Source of the DNA: Photobacterium halotolerans DSM 18316
Lineage (GTDB): Bacteria; Pseudomonadota; Gammaproteobacteria; Enterobacterales; Vibrionaceae
Reading direction: 5' to 3'
Assembly (NCBI RefSeq): GCF_000425165.1
Contig: NZ_KE384320.1
Location: forward strand, 406,994 to 470,993
DNA: 64,000 nucleotides
The notes under the pieces are model-generated. The model was not told where the DNA came from. It saw only the letters and a list, made by a program, of their open reading frames with translations, and did not search any database. The translations under genes were made by a program, and so were the position numbers. The number at the start of each line of letters is the position of its first letter. Position 1 is the stretch's first letter. This document shows positions 17,418 to 26,006 of this stretch, piece after piece.

Positions 17418-17438
17418 CGCAGATATCATCAATCTGCG
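17418..17438. promoter_or_regulatory. 21-bp palindrome upstream of deo operon, candidate operator
   Basis: CGCAGAT-N7-ATCTGCG, perfect 7-bp arms, about 20 bp upstream of the candidate CRP site. Position and symmetry suggest a repressor operator; which repressor is unknown. The rest of the region 17185-17568 shows no gene. Confidence 0.4.
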
Positions 17439-17568
17439 ATTCCACGCCGCCATTTTACCAAGGAGCTCAGAGGCAAACCATACAATAGACGTTTCCCAGA
17501 GTGGATAATGTGTTGACCCAGCACGCAGCTATCGTCCCCTCTCCGCCCGGCCCCTTCGGATCCCTTGC

Positions 17569-17739
17569 TCAGGAAAAGAAACGTTCAATCAGCCATTGAT
17601 ACAGTTGTCCGCCGAGATACACACCGACAATGCCCATCACCCCTGATAACACAGGCGGAGCCGGAATCGGCAGTTTGAGCGCGGAAAACATCAGCCCGAC
17701 TATCACACCGGCCAGTAAAGCCACTATCACTTCATGCAT
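17569..17739 (-). CDS. XapX domain (DUF1427) small membrane protein
   Basis: A 56-residue protein starting at the ATG at 17739. It reads MHEVIVALLAGVIVGLMF, then ALKLPIPAPPVLSGVMGIVG and VYLGGQLYQWLIERFFS. This is the XapX-domain pattern: two short hydrophobic helices separated by the conserved P-x-P-A-P-P-x-x-x-G-x-x-G. Function is unknown, but the domain is repeatedly found near nucleoside-uptake genes and was named after the E. coli xanthosine locus. Here it lies between nupC and deoC on the same strand, supporting a link to nucleoside transport. Confidence 0.78.
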   Translation of the reverse strand: MHEVIVALLAGVIVGLMFSALKLPIPAPPVLSGVMGIVGVYLGGQLYQWLIERFFS

Positions 17740-17975
17740 GCTGTCACTCCCGTCGTTGTTACCAGACCGGGAGAGCGAAGCAGTCCGGTTTGGAAATACT
17801 CACAGAGTGTAGACCGCAGTAAACCAAGTGTCTGCTGACCCCTTAAGCATGCGCGTACCGCCTGAGTGAAGGAAGAGTCAATTGGCGCTTTTTACCGGCT
17901 TTTACCGGAAATGATTCAGATAGTTACTGATTCTGTTGACTACCGCCAGCGTCAGCGGCAAAGAAAATGCGAGGC

Positions 17976-18008
17976 AAAAAAAACGCCACAGCTAAGCTGT
18001 GGCGTTTT
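17976..18008 (-). terminator. nupC terminator
   Basis: A 13-bp stem AAAACGCCACAGC/GCTGTGGCGTTTT with a TAA loop, followed by a T-run on the minus strand. It separates nupC from XapX and the deo operon. Confidence 0.85.
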
Positions 18009-18031
18009 CAACCTAACAGTTTCTGACTGAA

Positions 18032-19315
18032 TTACAGTGACAGGAACAGACCTGCGATAGTTGCAGACATCAGGTTAGACAGGGTACCTGCGGCAACGGC
18101 TTTCATACCGAAGCGGGCAATGTCGTGACGACGGCTTGGTGCCAGACCGCCCAGACCACCCAGCAGGATAGCGATAGAAGACAGGTTGGCGAAGCCACAC
18201 AGTGCGAAAGAGATAATCGCTTTGGTCTTCTCAGACATCACTGCACCGGTTTCCGCAATCAGCAGGCCGCCATCAGCAACATCTTTCAGGTATGGCGTGA
18301 AGTTCAGGTAAGCCACGAACTCATTCACCACCAGTTTCTGTCCGATGAAAGAGCCGGCAACCTGTGCTTCATTCCAAGGCACACCAATCAGGAAGGCCAG
18401 CGGCTTGAAGACATAACCCAGGATCAGTTCCAGCGTCAGTTCAGGCATACCGAACCAGCCACCGATACCACCCAGCATACCGTTGATCAGGGCAATCAGA
18501 CCGATGAAAGCCAGCAGCATCGCGCCCACGTTCAGCGCCAGTTGCATACCAGAAGACGCACCGGCTGCTGCCGCGTCAATCACGTTAGCTGGCTTATCGT
18601 CATGGTTGTCATCGTCGCCACCCATCTGATGAACAGGGGTTTCAGTTTCCGGCTTGATGATTTTAGCAAACAACAGACCACCCGGTGCCGCCATGAAAGA
18701 GGCTGCAATCAGGTATTCCAGTGGTACACCCATAGAGGCATAACCGGCCAGTACACCACCGGCGACCGATGCCAGACCACCACACATCACAGCGAACAGC
18801 TCAGACTGAGTCATCTTAGGTACAAACGGACGCACAACCAGCGGTGCTTCGGTCTGACCAACGAAAATGTTAGCTGTTGCAGACATGGATTCAGCACGGG
18901 AAGTACCCAGTGCTTTCTGCAGACCACCACCCAGAATATTAATCACAACCTGCATGATACCCAGGTAGTACAATACGCTGATCAGTGCTGAGAAAAACAC
19001 GATAACCGGCAGCACTTTCAGGGCGAAGACGAAACCGCCGCCACCGAAAACTTCAAACATCTTGCCAGAAACCAGACCGCCGAACAGGAAAGAAATCCCC
19101 TGATCGCCGTAGCTGATGACGTTAGCAACTGCTTGAGATGCACCATACAGCACATCACGGCCTACAGGCACATACAAAACAAATGCGCCGAAGAAGAATT
19201 GAATGGCAAACGCGCCACCCACAGTACGTAAGTTAATAGCTTTACGGTTATCAGACAGCAGCACAGCCACAAGCAGCAGTACAACCATCCCAACCAGGCT
19301 CATAAACACGCTCAT
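18032..19315 (-). CDS. nupC: Concentrative nucleoside transporter (NupC/CNT family)
   Basis: A 427-residue inner-membrane nucleoside transporter, very close to the structurally known V. cholerae CNT. The binding-site signatures [13 protein letters not shown] (HP1/TM4) and NEFVAYL (TM7) plus the C-terminal [22 protein letters not shown] are intact. A soluble Asp/His-rich loop (GGDDDNHDD) lies mid-protein as in relatives. Members couple uptake of uridine, adenosine and related nucleosides to Na+ or H+. Upstream DNA contains two CRP-type sites and a TATAAT box (19383-19477). Context with deoCABD makes an import-and-catabolism unit. Confidence 0.95.
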   Translation of the reverse strand: MSVFMSLVGMVVLLLVAVLLSDNRKAINLRTVGGAFAIQFFFGAFVLYVPVGRDVLYGASQAVANVISYGDQGISFLFGGLVSGKMFEVFGGGGFVFALKVLPVIVFFSALISVLYYLGIMQVVINILGGGLQKALGTSRAESMSATANIFVGQTEAPLVVRPFVPKMTQSELFAVMCGGLASVAGGVLAGYASMGVPLEYLIAASFMAAPGGLLFAKIIKPETETPVHQMGGDDDNHDDKPANVIDAAAAGASSGMQLALNVGAMLLAFIGLIALINGMLGGIGGWFGMPELTLELILGYVFKPLAFLIGVPWNEAQVAGSFIGQKLVVNEFVAYLNFTPYLKDVADGGLLIAETGAVMSEKTKAIISFALCGFANLSSIAILLGGLGGLAPSRRHDIARFGMKAVAAGTLSNLMSATIAGLFLSL

Positions 19316-19382
19316 AGTTTATGGCATCCCTATAGTTAAATTTTGGCGTCTCGACAATTCGGCTCTCTCAAGAGTCGGGCGC

Positions 19383-19477
19383 ATTATACGCATGGCAACT
19401 TACAGCATGTAATGCACACATCACACTTTGATTGGAAACCGAGTGAAAGTTGAATATCAAGTGTGACGAAACTCACA
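19383..19477 (-). promoter_or_regulatory. nupC promoter with tandem CRP sites (CytR/CRP type)
   Basis: On the minus strand a TATAAT -10 box lies at 19383-19388 with no good -35. A perfect CRP consensus TGTGA-N6-TCACA is at 19462-19477, and an imperfect palindrome TGTAA-N8-TCACA at 19408-19425. With a start near 19376 the sites centre near -41 and -93, the spacing of E. coli deoP2 and nupG. Between them is GTTGAATA (19449-19456), like a CytR half-site. Confidence 0.65.
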
Positions 19478-19527
19478 CACAAACACCACCTGATGCATAA
19501 AGAAAAGCCAGAGAAATGTCAGAATCA

Positions 19528-20337
19528 TCAAATTTGAGAAGGCAGTGCAAACAAAACTTCTGCATTTTTGCTAGTAGCAGCAGCAAGTACTGCCAATGAT
19601 TCTGATCTCAACTCAGCCAGAGCCGCTAGTACTAACGCCACTCTGTCCGGCTGATTCGGCTCTCCCTGGTAACCGGCCAACTGCATATCTGGTGCATCGG
19701 TTTCCAGTAACATTGCATCAAGAGGTAACTGAGTCATTGTAGTTCGGGTTTTGTTCGCTCTGCGATAGGTGATCGTACCACCTACACCAATTTTGATACC
19801 TAGATCAAGAAGTTGAGAGGCTTGCTGCAAACTACCGCTGAATGCGTGATAAACCCCTCCCCGAATTGGCGGGCAGCTTTTCAGGCATTGCATCAGTTCA
19901 GGAAAGGCTTTGCGGCAATGAAGTATCACCGGCAGGTTAAATTGATTGGCTAATTCCAGTTGCCTGAGCAGCCAGCCGATTTGCTGCTGTCTGTCTGCAT
20001 TCGGGATAGCAAAGTCCAGCCCGCATTCCCCGACAGCCACACAGCGGTTGCCCGCCTGCTGGCTGACCGTTTCCAGCCCGCTCTCAAGCTGGCTCAGTGT
20101 GCCGGCATCATGCTCGGAAGCAAAATACGGGTGCATACCCAGCGCATAATAGAGTGCCGGCTGTGCAGGGGATGCCGGGCGGGCACACAGTGTCTGAATT
20201 TGCTGCCAGTTCCGCGCCCCCACCGATGGGATCACAATATGGCTGACGCCTGCCTGCCCGGCCTGTACCAGATAGGGCTCAGGATCACCGGCAAACGGCG
20301 GAAAATCAAAATGACAGTGACTATCTATCAGCTGCAC
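19528..20337 (-). CDS. yjjV: TatD-family metal-dependent hydrolase (YjjV-like)
   Basis: A 269-residue TIM-barrel deoxyribonuclease-type hydrolase. Metal ligands are visible in LIDSHCHFDF (His-x-His), VGECGLDF (Glu), VILHCRKA (His), VYHAFSGS (His) and LETDAPDMQ (Asp). The divergence from TatD proper and the neighbouring DUF5363 gene point to the YjjV branch. Enzymes of this group have 3'-5' exonuclease or phosphodiesterase activity. Its start overlaps the DUF5363 gene by 17 bp, so the two are probably translated together. Confidence 0.88.
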   Translation of the reverse strand: MQLIDSHCHFDFPPFAGDPEPYLVQAGQAGVSHIVIPSVGARNWQQIQTLCARPASPAQPALYYALGMHPYFASEHDAGTLSQLESGLETVSQQAGNRCVAVGECGLDFAIPNADRQQQIGWLLRQLELANQFNLPVILHCRKAFPELMQCLKSCPPIRGGVYHAFSGSLQQASQLLDLGIKIGVGGTITYRRANKTRTTMTQLPLDAMLLETDAPDMQLAGYQGEPNQPDRVALVLAALAELRSESLAVLAAATSKNAEVLFALPSQI

Positions 20338-20518
20338 CTGAAGTATCCTTATTCACTGACTGACACGCTCTTGCCCTGGCAGCGCGCTGCGCCGGATGAC
20401 GGGCATCGTCTTCATCATAGCGGACGGGCGCACAGCAGCGCCGGTTTTCCGGCACAAAGCCCATACGCTCGCACCAGGCATCATAGCGGACAAGCCAGCG
20501 GCGGATCAGAGTTAACAC
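20321..20518 (-). CDS. DUF5363 family small protein
   Basis: A 65-residue protein. The GTG start at 20518 is preceded by an AGGAGGAGAG purine tract. The conserved core is RRWLVRYDAWCERMGFVPEN followed by RRCCAPVRYDEDD, which matches the short Vibrio/enteric DUF5363 pattern (WLxxYDxWCxxMGLxPENRRxCxPxRxDP). The C-terminal 20 residues are Ala/Arg-rich and not conserved. Three cysteines could bind a metal. It overlaps the TatD-family gene start, suggesting coupled translation. Function is unknown. Confidence 0.72.
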   Translation of the reverse strand: MLTLIRRWLVRYDAWCERMGFVPENRRCCAPVRYDEDDARHPAQRAARARACQSVNKDTSGAADR

Positions 20519-20650
20519 AACGCTCTCCTCCTTGCAGTTCAGATTCAGACAGTGTCTGCAGATTATGTCAGGAATGGTTTGAATACAGAACAGTATCATG
20601 CCGGAGCAGCGTAACAGCAAGCAAGCGAAGAGACATGATGCCGGCCGGAC

Positions 20651-20680
20651 AAAAAAGCCCCTGAAATCAGGGGCTTTTTT
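20651..20680. terminator. prfC terminator
   Basis: Stem AAAAAAGCCCCTGA/TCAGGGGCTTTTTT with a 2-nt loop, with A-run and T-run on either side, 30 bp beyond the prfC stop. It works in both directions. Confidence 0.88.
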
Positions 20681-20710
20681 GTATCGTAGCCTTAAGCCAA
20701 CAGACAGGCA

Positions 20711-22291
20711 TTAATGCTCGCGGGTGGCGCGGAAGTCCACCTCTGGGAAACGCTCTTTCGCCAGATTGAGGTTTACCATAGTCGGTGCGATGTAAGTGAG
20801 GTTATCACCGCCATCCAGCGCCAGGTTCACTTCGTTCTTGCGGCGGAATTCCTCGAATTTCTTGCCGTCAGCACACTCAACCCAGCGTGCCGTTGCCACG
20901 TTAACGCTCTCGTAAATGGCTTCGACATTGTATTCCGCTTTCAGACGGGCCACGACTACGTCAAACTGCAGCACACCGACGGCGCCGACGATCAAATCAT
21001 TGTTGAGCAACGGACGGAACACCTGCACTGCACCTTCTTCCGACAGCTGCACCAGGCCTTTCAGCAATTGTTTCTGCTTCAGCGGATCACGCAGGCGGAT
21101 ACGGCGGAACAGCTCGGGAGCAAAGTTCGGGATACCGGCAAATTTCAGGCTTTCCCCTTGGGTAAAGGTATCGCCGATCTGAATCGTCCCGTGGTTATGC
21201 AGACCAATGATGTCACCGGCATAGGCGGTTTCAGCACGGGAGCGGTCACCGGCCATGAAAGTCACAGCATCCGAAATGCTGATGTTCTTGCCGATACGGA
21301 CATGGTTCATCTTCATGCCCTGGGTATAAGTGCCCGAGACGATGCGCATAAAGGCAATACGGTCGCGGTGTTTCGGGTCCATATTGGCCTGAATCTTGAA
21401 CACGAAGCCGGAGAACTTCTCTTCCGTGGCTTCAACATCGCGCTCATTCGCCTGACGCGGCAGCGGCGCAGGTGCCCACTCCGTCAGGCCGTCAAGCATA
21501 TGGTCAACACCAAAGTTACCCAGTGCCGTACCGAAGAATACCGGTGTCAGTTCCCCTTTCAGGAACAGCTCACGATCAAATTCGTGCGATGCACCCAGCA
21601 CCAGTTCCAGCTCTTCACGCAGCTGACCGGCCAGATCCTCGCCGACGGCCGCATCCAGCTCAGGGTTGTCCAGGCCTTTCACAATCCGGACTTCCTGAAT
21701 GGTGTGGCCCTGGCCGGTAGCGTACAGAATGGTTTCGTCACGATGAATGTGGTAAACGCCTTTGAACTCTTTACCACAGCTAATCGGCCAGCTGACCGGC
21801 GCACAGGCAATGTTCAGCTCACTTTCCACTTCATCCAGCAATTCCATCGGATCGCGGATGTCACGGTCAAGTTTGTTCATAAAGGTCACGATAGGCGTGT
21901 CGCGCAGACGGGTGACTTCCATCAGCTTACGGGTCCGGTCCTCAACACCTTTCGCCGCATCAATCACCATCAGGCAGGAGTCCACGGCGGTCAGGGTACG
22001 GTAGGTATCTTCCGAGAAATCTTCGTGCCCCGGGGTATCGAGCAGGTTGACCAGACACTCGTTGTACGGGAACTGCATCACAGAGGTAGTAACCGAGATG
22101 CCCCGCTCTTTTTCCATTTCCATCCAGTCCGACTTGGCGTGCTGGTTAGAGCCACGGCCTTTGACCGTACCGGCACGCTGCAAAGCGTTTCCGAACAGCA
22201 GCACTTTTTCAGTAATGGTGGTTTTACCCGCATCCGGGTGAGAAATGATGGCAAACGTGCGGCGTTTACCCACTTCAGTTAAAAAAGACAT
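20711..22291 (-). CDS. prfC: Peptide chain release factor 3
   Basis: A 526-residue translational GTPase that recycles RF1 and RF2 from the ribosome. G-motifs are [12 protein letters not shown] (G1), [14 protein letters not shown] (G3) and [12 protein letters not shown] (G4). The EF-G-like switch [20 protein letters not shown] and the C-terminal domains are full length. The ATG at 22291 is preceded by a weak purine stretch. Single gene with its own terminator. An open frame of over 500 codons lies antisense to it and is a codon-bias artefact. Confidence 0.97.
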   Translation of the reverse strand: MSFLTEVGKRRTFAIISHPDAGKTTITEKVLLFGNALQRAGTVKGRGSNQHAKSDWMEMEKERGISVTTSVMQFPYNECLVNLLDTPGHEDFSEDTYRTLTAVDSCLMVIDAAKGVEDRTRKLMEVTRLRDTPIVTFMNKLDRDIRDPMELLDEVESELNIACAPVSWPISCGKEFKGVYHIHRDETILYATGQGHTIQEVRIVKGLDNPELDAAVGEDLAGQLREELELVLGASHEFDRELFLKGELTPVFFGTALGNFGVDHMLDGLTEWAPAPLPRQANERDVEATEEKFSGFVFKIQANMDPKHRDRIAFMRIVSGTYTQGMKMNHVRIGKNISISDAVTFMAGDRSRAETAYAGDIIGLHNHGTIQIGDTFTQGESLKFAGIPNFAPELFRRIRLRDPLKQKQLLKGLVQLSEEGAVQVFRPLLNNDLIVGAVGVLQFDVVVARLKAEYNVEAIYESVNVATARWVECADGKKFEEFRRKNEVNLALDGGDNLTYIAPTMVNLNLAKERFPEVDFRATREH

Positions 22292-22646
22292 ATTCAGTGA
22301 AGATCCAGTTATCGAATTAAGTCAGCCCAGGCAAGGTACGTTAAAACGCGGCGCCCGGTATGTCAGTTGAGTCTTGCCCGGAACAAGCCGGGTGATGGCT
22401 GATTAACCTGTGGTTACATCCTGGCCTCTGTTTGCTCTTCTGTGCCGTAACAGGCAGTAGGGGATGACTTGGGTATATGATGGCAGAATTATACGCAAAG
22501 TCTGCGCAAAGAAACAGTCACTCGCCACTCAAGCTGCTGCCGATACGCGAACCAGGCAAAATAACTGAACGAAAATCGGCGACAAGCCGGGTAAAACCCT
22601 CCTGTCGCCGTGGGTTCGACACTTGCTGAACTGTCTGTTTGAGCGC
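22292..22646. other. Intergenic region between ubiT and prfC
   Basis: 355 bp with no gene I can support. It holds the prfC promoter region and, near its left end, the hairpin at 22577-22610. Confidence 0.5.
22577..22610 (-). terminator. Possible ubiT terminator (interrupted hairpin)
   Basis: Outer stem CGGCGACA/TGTCGCCG with an inner GGGT/ACCC stem and internal bulges, followed on the minus strand by ATTTTC. Weak T-tract, so only a candidate. Confidence 0.4.
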
Positions 22647-23147
22647 TTATTCGGCGCCGGACACCAACGCCGCTTTGGTCAGCAGCCAGTGTAACGACTT
22701 AGGCAGGCTGTCCAGATCGAGACTGTCCAGCAGATTTTTTACCGCCAGGCCAAGTTCGGTATCCCCTTGCATCGTCAGGCGCCGCTGAAAAAACAGCGTA
22801 TCGGGATCCACCTTACGGGCGGCTATACGCAACAAATCCTGGCTGCTGGCTTTCATCAGCGCGTCTGGTGCCGGAACACAGGGCAACACCACCAGCCTTC
22901 CGGAATTCAGTGTCAGGGTAAACGACCAATCCAGATCCATTATCGTGATCGTCACCGTCTTGTCAGCCAGAAAATCCAGCTCACCGTCGGATAACGCTTC
23001 TTTGAACACCACAGCCAGTGCCTGTTCTATCAGTCCCTTATGGACAAAAAACGGTGTCAGCCTGCAATGGTATTTCAACAACTGCGGTGCCAGTTCAGGT
23101 AAGCCCGGCAAGATCTGCAAGTGCACTGTGAATCCCTCTTCCATCAT
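22647..23147 (-). CDS. ubiT: Ubiquinone biosynthesis accessory factor UbiT (SCP2 domain)
   Basis: A 166-residue protein with a single SCP2-like lipid-binding domain, ending WLLTKAALVSGAE. It is the YhbT/UbiT family. In E. coli UbiT works with UbiU and UbiV in oxygen-independent ubiquinone synthesis, probably carrying the hydrophobic intermediates. The divergent position next to ubiU-ubiV is the standard arrangement. Two ATG codons at 23147 and 23144 are equally possible starts. Confidence 0.9.
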   Translation of the reverse strand: MMEEGFTVHLQILPGLPELAPQLLKYHCRLTPFFVHKGLIEQALAVVFKEALSDGELDFLADKTVTITIMDLDWSFTLTLNSGRLVVLPCVPAPDALMKASSQDLLRIAARKVDPDTLFFQRRLTMQGDTELGLAVKNLLDSLDLDSLPKSLHWLLTKAALVSGAE

Positions 23148-23261
23148 TGTGATGGCATCAGCTTACGGGAAATCAAGACGGCACTTACTGCGATACATCA
23201 ATAACCCGGACAAGTGCAGTTCACCCCAAAGGGGTATAGCGTTTAAAAACGAGAAAAAACC

Positions 23262-23301
23262 TGCGTGATATCAAGATCGTCTCCCGCCAGCTTTTTATGA
23301 T
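23262..23301 (+). promoter_or_regulatory. Candidate FNR-activated (class II) ubiU promoter
   Basis: CTGCG-TGAT-ATCAA at 23262-23275 has a perfect right half of the FNR site TTGAT-N4-ATCAA and a degenerate left half. A TATGAT -10 box is at 23296-23301. With a start near 23310 the site centres at about -41.5. A second right-half match (TTACG-GGAA-ATCAA, 23163-23176) lies near ubiT. FNR control of this locus is known in E. coli. Confidence 0.45.
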
Positions 23302-23334
23302 GTCCCCTTCTTTCGACACTCAAGGAGCTCAGGT

Positions 23335-24342
23335 ATGGAACTGCTCTGTCCGGCTGGCAATCTGCCCGCACTCAAGACCGCCATCGATAACGGCGCCGAT
23401 GCGGTCTACATCGGCTTCAAAGATGACACCAATGCCCGCCATTTTACCGGCCTGAACTTTGACGGCCGGCGGCTCGAACAAGCCGCTGACTATGTCCGCC
23501 AGCACAACCGGAAACTGCATGTTGCCCTCAATACCTTTGCCCATCCCGACGGTTTCGGCCGCTGGCAGCAGGCTGTCGATAAAGCCGCCGCACTAGGTGT
23601 TGACGCCCTGATTGTGGCTGATATCGCAGTCCTGGATTATGCCGCCCGCCGCTATCCTGAGCTGGAACTGCACCTGTCGGTTCAGGCGTCCGCCACCAAT
23701 ACCGAAGCCATTGCCTTTTACCGTGACAACTTCAACGTAAAGCGCGTTGTGCTGCCTCGCGTGTTGTCCATCCACCAGGTAAAACAGCTTGCCCGCAATA
23801 GCGAGGCCGAGCTGGAAGTCTTTGCTTTTGGCAGTTTGTGTATCATGGCTGAAGGCCGCTGTTATTTATCCTCTTACCTGACCGGTGAGTCGCCAAACAC
23901 GGCAGGAGCCTGCTCTCCGGCTAAATTTGTCCGCTGGCAGGAAACCGGGGACGGACTGGAATCACGCCTGAACGGTATTTTGATTGACCGTTACCGTCAG
24001 AATGAGAAAGCCGGCTATCCCACCTTATGCAAAGGACGATTTGATACACAAGTAAACGGACTGAGCCAGCGAGGACATGTGCTGGAAGCGCCGACCAGCC
24101 TCAACACCCTCAGCCTGCTGCCTGAGTTGTTCAACGCAGGTATTGCCTCAGTCAAAATTGAAGGCCGTCAGCGAAGCCAGGCCTATGTAGAACAGATTAC
24201 CCGTACCTGGCGTGCAGCCATCGACAGCTTTCTGTCCTCCCCCGGCAACTATCAGGTAAAAAGCGAATGGGATACGGCATTGGGCAAGCTGTCTGAAGGT
24301 GCACAAACCACACTGGGCGCCTACCAGCGTCAGTGGCAGTAA
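23335..24342 (+). CDS. ubiU: O2-independent ubiquinone hydroxylation protein UbiU (U32 peptidase family)
   Basis: A 335-residue member of the U32 family (YhbU). It begins MELLCPAGNLPALKTAIDNG and carries the family's Cys set in FGSLCIMAEGRCYLSSYLTG, AGACSPAKF and YPTLCKGRF, which bind a 4Fe-4S cluster in E. coli UbiU. With UbiV it forms a complex that hydroxylates ubiquinone precursors without oxygen. GGAG lies at a normal distance before the ATG. ubiV follows after 13 bp, so both are one operon. It is not a true peptidase despite the family name. Confidence 0.95.
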   Translation: MELLCPAGNLPALKTAIDNGADAVYIGFKDDTNARHFTGLNFDGRRLEQAADYVRQHNRKLHVALNTFAHPDGFGRWQQAVDKAAALGVDALIVADIAVLDYAARRYPELELHLSVQASATNTEAIAFYRDNFNVKRVVLPRVLSIHQVKQLARNSEAELEVFAFGSLCIMAEGRCYLSSYLTGESPNTAGACSPAKFVRWQETGDGLESRLNGILIDRYRQNEKAGYPTLCKGRFDTQVNGLSQRGHVLEAPTSLNTLSLLPELFNAGIASVKIEGRQRSQAYVEQITRTWRAAIDSFLSSPGNYQVKSEWDTALGKLSEGAQTTLGAYQRQWQ

Positions 24343-24355
24343 CAGGAGATAAAGC

Positions 24356-25237
24356 ATGAAATTTTCACTGGGACCACTGCTGTATTTCTGGCCCAAAACT
24401 GACATTGAAGCCTTTTATCATGCGGCCACAGACAGCGATGCTGATATTGTGTATCTGGGCGAAACTGTGTGTGGCAAACGACGGACAATGAAACCCGCCG
24501 ACTGGCTGTTACTGGCCCGGGAGCTGGCGGCAGCCGGCAAAAATGTTGTGCTTTCGACTCAGGCTCTGCTGGAAGCGCCCAGCGAAATCAATGTGATGAA
24601 GAAATACATTGCTAACGGCGAATTCAGTATAGAAGCCAATGATGTGTCAGCCATCTGTCTTGCTCATCAGCAAAACGTTCCTTTTGTGGTTGGCCCGGCG
24701 GTTAACTGTTACAATGCCCAGACTTTACAGCTGTTCGTGAAACAGGGAATGGTGCGCTGGTGCATGCCGGTTGAACTGTCGCGAGACTGGTTAAGCCATA
24801 CCTTAAACGACTGTACGGCCATGGGGATTCGCCAGCAGTTCGAAACCGAAGTATTCAGTTACGGCTTTCTGCCGCTGGCCTACTCCGCCCGCTGTTTTAC
24901 CGCCCGGGCGGAAGGCAGGGTAAAGGACGACTGTCAGACCTGCTGCATCCATTATCCTCAGGGGCTGGCAGCAAACAGTCAGGAAAATCAGCGCCTGTTC
25001 ACATTAAATGGCATTCAGACGCAATCAGGTTATTGCTATAACCTGATCAACGATCTCGCCAGCATGAAAGGATTGGTCGATGTCGTCCGTATCAGTCCGC
25101 TCGCTGACGATACACTGGCCACACTCAGTGCATTCAAGCAGGCCGAATCAACAGGCACCACCAGCCCGGTAACGGATCACATCCACTGTAACGGTTACTG
25201 GCATCGTCTTGCGGGACTGGACACCCAGACCATTTAA
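24356..25237 (+). CDS. ubiV: O2-independent ubiquinone hydroxylation protein UbiV
   Basis: A 293-residue U32-family protein (YhbV/UbiV). It begins KFSLGPLLYFWPKTDIEAFY and has the cluster-binding cysteines in ARCFTARAEGRVKDDCQTCC plus an upstream Cys in LGETVCGKRRT. AGGAG precedes the ATG at 24356. UbiV is the 4Fe-4S partner of UbiU in anaerobic ubiquinone synthesis. It is tightly linked to ubiU and convergent with the isochorismatase-like gene downstream. Confidence 0.95.
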   Translation: MKFSLGPLLYFWPKTDIEAFYHAATDSDADIVYLGETVCGKRRTMKPADWLLLARELAAAGKNVVLSTQALLEAPSEINVMKKYIANGEFSIEANDVSAICLAHQQNVPFVVGPAVNCYNAQTLQLFVKQGMVRWCMPVELSRDWLSHTLNDCTAMGIRQQFETEVFSYGFLPLAYSARCFTARAEGRVKDDCQTCCIHYPQGLAANSQENQRLFTLNGIQTQSGYCYNLINDLASMKGLVDVVRISPLADDTLATLSAFKQAESTGTTSPVTDHIHCNGYWHRLAGLDTQTI

Positions 25238-25271
25238 ATCACTCAATAACATCCAGATTGTCTGTTCAGTA

Positions 25272-25847
25272 TCAGCCCGTCTGGATGTTGTCGCGTTTGT
25301 CCAGCAAGGCCAGCAGTTCCTCGCAGGTTCCTGTCTCGCCCAGACGGGGGAAAATGCGTTCCAGCGAATTATGATGGGCATACACATTCACATCTGTCAT
25401 GGCATCTGTGCATAAAGAGACATTCAGCCCGAGCTCATACGCCTGACGGGCGGTCGATTCCACGCCGATACTGGTGGCAATACCGACCACCACAACCTGA
25501 GTCACGGACAAAGCACTGAGCTTGTCTTCCAGGCCAGTATGGCTGAACGCCCCCCAGCACCGTTTAGTGATACAGATATCATTCGCCAGCGGCGTCATTG
25601 CCGGTACCAGCTCCGTCCAGTCGCTGGCAGGCGTGCCTCCGGCACGGGGCTGCTCTGTGCGTCCGGGGGCGCCACCTGCCACATTCACCAGTACAACCGG
25701 TAACTGATGGTAGCGAAACGCCTCTGCCAGCCGGGCGGCATGTTTCACGACAGCACCTGCATCGTGAGCCAGAGGCAGCCCCACTATGCCTTTTTGCAGA
25801 TCAACCACAATCAATGCAGTACGACTATCCAGTTGCGTAAGCGGCAT
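25272..25847 (-). CDS. Isochorismatase-fold cysteine-hydrolase family protein lacking the nucleophilic Cys
   Basis: A 191-residue isochorismatase/nicotinamidase-fold protein. Of the usual Asp-Lys-Cys triad, Asp16 (LIVVDLQKG) and Lys95 (CITKRCWGAF) are present, but the cysteine position in the C-V-E-S-T-A-R motif reads G-V-E-S-T-A-R (Gly128, after IATSI). A Gly at this site is seen in true isochorismatases (EntB/PhzD), which do not use a cysteine, and in a subgroup of uncharacterised relatives. It could act as a hydrolase on an isochorismate-like vinyl ether, or be non-hydrolytic. It stands alone between ubiV and metE, transcribed on the minus strand. No substrate is suggested by the neighbours. 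Confidence 0.8.
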   Translation of the reverse strand: MPLTQLDSRTALIVVDLQKGIVGLPLAHDAGAVVKHAARLAEAFRYHQLPVVLVNVAGGAPGRTEQPRAGGTPASDWTELVPAMTPLANDICITKRCWGAFSHTGLEDKLSALSVTQVVVVGIATSIGVESTARQAYELGLNVSLCTDAMTDVNVYAHHNSLERIFPRLGETGTCEELLALLDKRDNIQTG

Positions 25848-25924
25848 ATTCCACTCCTTAAAATTTCACCTACCGATACACTATAGTGTCGATACGGCCA
25901 CATCCGCTGAATATGTTTCAAATG

Positions 25925-25956
25925 AAAAAGGCTGCTCTGTTGTCAGGAGCAGCCTT
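25925..25956 (-). terminator. metE terminator
   Basis: A 10-bp stem AAGGCTGCTC/GAGCAGCCTT with a 9-nt loop, followed on the minus strand by TTTTT. It lies about 50 bp past the metE stop. Confidence 0.75.
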
Positions 25957-26006
25957 GGCTGGACGCAATAGGTTTAGGGTTCTGGCCTGAAGGCTTCCGG
26001 CCCTGC

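Noticed and set aside
20714-22282. Open frame of more than 500 codons on the plus strand opposite prfC
   Set aside because: It is antisense to a highly conserved gene, has a His/Gln/Arg-rich composition typical of reverse-strand codon bias, no ribosome site, and no family resemblance.
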